Shown in pieces: positions 6,417 to 7,385 of a stretch of 7,385 bases of DNA. Numbering within the stretch: the first letter of the stretch is position 1; each line of letters begins with the position of its first letter. Below the pieces are notes generated by a model. The model was not told the DNA's origin and searched no databases. It was given only the letters and a program-made list of their open reading frames with translations. The DNA is from an uncultured Chloroflexota bacterium. Lineage in GTDB: Bacteria > Chloroflexota > Chloroflexia > Chloroflexales > Roseiflexaceae. Made by a program: the position numbers and the translations under genes. Where the stretch lies: assembly GCA_903871975.1 (NCBI GenBank), contig CAIQIY010000198.1, positions 1 through 7,385 of the forward strand, given 5' to 3'.

Positions 6417-6451
6417 GTGCCACTCGACGCACGACGCCGTTGGCGTGGCAC
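6417..6451 (-). terminator. Inverted repeat directly abutting the glgC stop, possible terminator
   Basis: GTGCCAC (6417-6423) and GTGGCAC (6445-6451) form a perfect 7-bp dyad with a 21-base centre. It begins immediately after the glgC stop codon (6452-6454, minus strand). A competing short hairpin, ACGCC/GGCGT at 6434-6446 with a 3-base loop, overlaps one arm. The position suits a 3'-end structure. The absence of a T-run means termination is only a guess. Confidence 0.3.
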
Positions 6452-7385
6452 TCACCCGACCGTCGCGCCACTGGGCACCACCCCATCGCCGAACGCTGGC
6501 TCATCGGTGCGGGCCCGAACGATCACATTGCGGCCGATCCTGGCGCCGGCAGGGATGCGGGCACGCTGCCCGACCACGGTCAGCCCAGTGTTGAGCAGCG
6601 TTGGGCTGGTCGCATTGGGTGTCTGGTCATCACCATCGCCGACCCGAGCCGCGGTGCCGACCATGACGTGCTTATCGAGGATCGCGCGATCGACCACTGC
6701 GCCGGCCGCGACCACCACATTCGAGAGCACGATCGAGTCGCGTACGACCGCACCGGCCTCGATCACGACGCCGGGCGAGAGGACCGAGCGAACCACGGTG
6801 CCGTAGACGCGCGCACCATCGCAGATCAGGTTGCCGGCCACCCGGGCCTCGTCACCGATCTCTGCCGCCGGCCGCTCTTCACTGCGCGTATGGACGACCC
6901 ACTCCGGGTCGTACAGATCCAGCGCCGGTGTCTCGCCCAACAGCGCCATGGTGGCCTCGTAATACGCCTGGACGGTGCCGACATCGGCCCAGTACCCCTG
7001 GAAGTGATACGATGCGACGCGTGACTCGGCGACCAGCCGCGGCATCAGATCGCGGCCGAGGTTGGCGGCGGTGCTGCTCGCCAGCATGTCGAGCAAAAAT
7101 GAGCGCCGGAACAGATAGATGCCCATCGATGCCAGACTCGAACGTGTACGGCGCGGCTTCTCCTCGAAATGGCTCACCGCTCCATCGCTCTCGACCGTCA
7201 CAATGCCGAAGCGATGCGCATCGTGCGGGCTCACGCCATGCACCGCCAGCGTGACATCGGCCGCACGCTCCTGATGCAGCCGCAGCATCGGCCGGTAGTC
7301 CATCGTGTACACATGATCGCCAGCCAGGACCAAGACGGCGTCGACCGGTTGCTCGGCGATGTAGTCGGCGTTGGCGCGCAACGCA
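6452..7385 (-). CDS. glgC: Glucose-1-phosphate adenylyltransferase (ADP-glucose pyrophosphorylase), N-terminus missing
   Basis: This cytosolic enzyme makes ADP-glucose and pyrophosphate from ATP and glucose-1-phosphate, the committed step of bacterial glycogen synthesis. The frame runs off the right edge; 310 residues remain, and by comparison with the usual 400-430 about 110 are missing. The TTG at 7379-7381 is internal, not a start. Counting from that codon, the visible motifs are LAGDHVYTMDY (19-29), whose Asp corresponds to catalytic Asp142 of the E. coli enzyme; FEEKP (72-76), whose Lys corresponds to the glucose-1-phosphate-binding Lys195; ASMGIYLF (84-91); GRDLMPRLV (109-117); and GYWADVGTVQAYY (129-141). 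From about 165 a left-handed beta-helix of hexapeptide repeats follows, with SEERPAA at its start and GQRARIPAGARIG and VVPSGATVG at the end. The N-terminal nucleotide-binding and allosteric activator region cannot be seen. The gene converges on the plus-strand cluster and has no obvious functional link to it. Confidence 0.92.
   Translation of the reverse strand, partial: ALRANADYIAEQPVDAVLVLAGDHVYTMDYRPMLRLHQERAADVTLAVHGVSPHDAHRFGIVTVESDGAVSHFEEKPRRTRSSLASMGIYLFRRSFLLDMLASSTAANLGRDLMPRLVAESRVASYHFQGYWADVGTVQAYYEATMALLGETPALDLYDPEWVVHTRSEERPAAEIGDEARVAGNLICDGARVYGTVVRSVLSPGVVIEAGAVVRDSIVLSNVVVAAGAVVDRAILDKHVMVGTAARVGDGDDQTPNATSPTLLNTGLTVVGQRARIPAGARIGRNVIVRARTDEPAFGDGVVPSGATVG

Larger units (their letters stand above)
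5829..6451. other. 623-base convergent intergenic region, no convincing gene
   Basis: This lies between the ends of the GT-C gene (+) and glgC (-). Short open frames exist on both strands, which is expected at this G+C. None has a good ribosome binding site or a recognisable product. Only small dyads were found: CGCCT/AGGCG at 5863-5879 with a 7-base loop, GTGCGC/GCGCAC at 6267-6292, and the two listed separately near glgC. No tRNA, transposase remnant or long direct repeat was seen. The best coding-like stretch is a frame at 6099-6305, discussed as rejected. Confidence 0.55.

Noticed and set aside
6132..6455. 107-residue minus-strand frame whose GTG overlaps the glgC stop by 4 bases
   Set aside because: The GTGA overlap suggests coupling, but the product is a low-information Ala/Arg/Gly/Pro/Trp mix with no domain, typical of noncoding high-G+C DNA.
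6089..7024. 311-residue plus-strand frame opposite glgC
   Set aside because: It is antisense to an unmistakable ADP-glucose pyrophosphorylase. Its His/Asp/Arg-rich composition comes from the reversed beta-helix codons.

Overview
The window is high-G+C bacterial DNA from an accessory cell-surface region. It probably comes from Chloroflexota, and most likely class Chloroflexia (Roseiflexus, Kouleothrix or Herpetosiphon relatives). That placement is an inference. It rests on G/C-rich third codon positions, a DUF4874/DUF4832 protein, secreted multidomain proteins ending in a short hydrophobic tail with a final Arg, and a GlgC resembling my recollection of Chloroflexota homologues. No rRNA or other taxonomic marker is present.

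Layout, left to right. (1) 1-141 (+) is the C-terminal end of a gene that starts outside the window, with an Ala/Pro/Val-rich stretch and a short hydrophobic tail. (2) 198-1682 (+) is a complete exported DUF4874/DUF4832 protein with a TIM-barrel-like N-terminal domain. A 12-codon mini-ORF with a strong ribosome binding site lies just ahead of it. (3) 1683-2232 is a 550-base gap with no convincing gene. It ends in a perfect 7-bp dyad and a strong Shine-Dalgarno. (4) 2233-4287 (+) is a large secreted protein: an apparent seven-bladed beta-propeller, a polyglycine linker, two Ig-like domains and a tail. (5) 4293-5828 (+) begins 5 bases later and encodes a polytopic membrane protein that looks like a GT-C-fold glycosyltransferase. 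(6) 5829-6451 is a 623-base convergent intergenic region with small dyads but no convincing gene. (7) 6452-7385 (-) is most of glgC, ADP-glucose pyrophosphorylase; its N-terminus lies beyond the right edge.

The plus-strand genes look like one envelope or exopolysaccharide-type set: three exported proteins and a membrane glycosyltransferase candidate. The propeller and GT-C genes are almost certainly co-transcribed. glgC is cytosolic glycogen metabolism on the opposite strand and probably marks the edge of the cluster. The most unusual signal is that three consecutive exported proteins end in similar short hydrophobic tails with a terminal Arg, which could be a C-terminal sorting tag. No mobile element, CRISPR array, tRNA or rRNA was seen.
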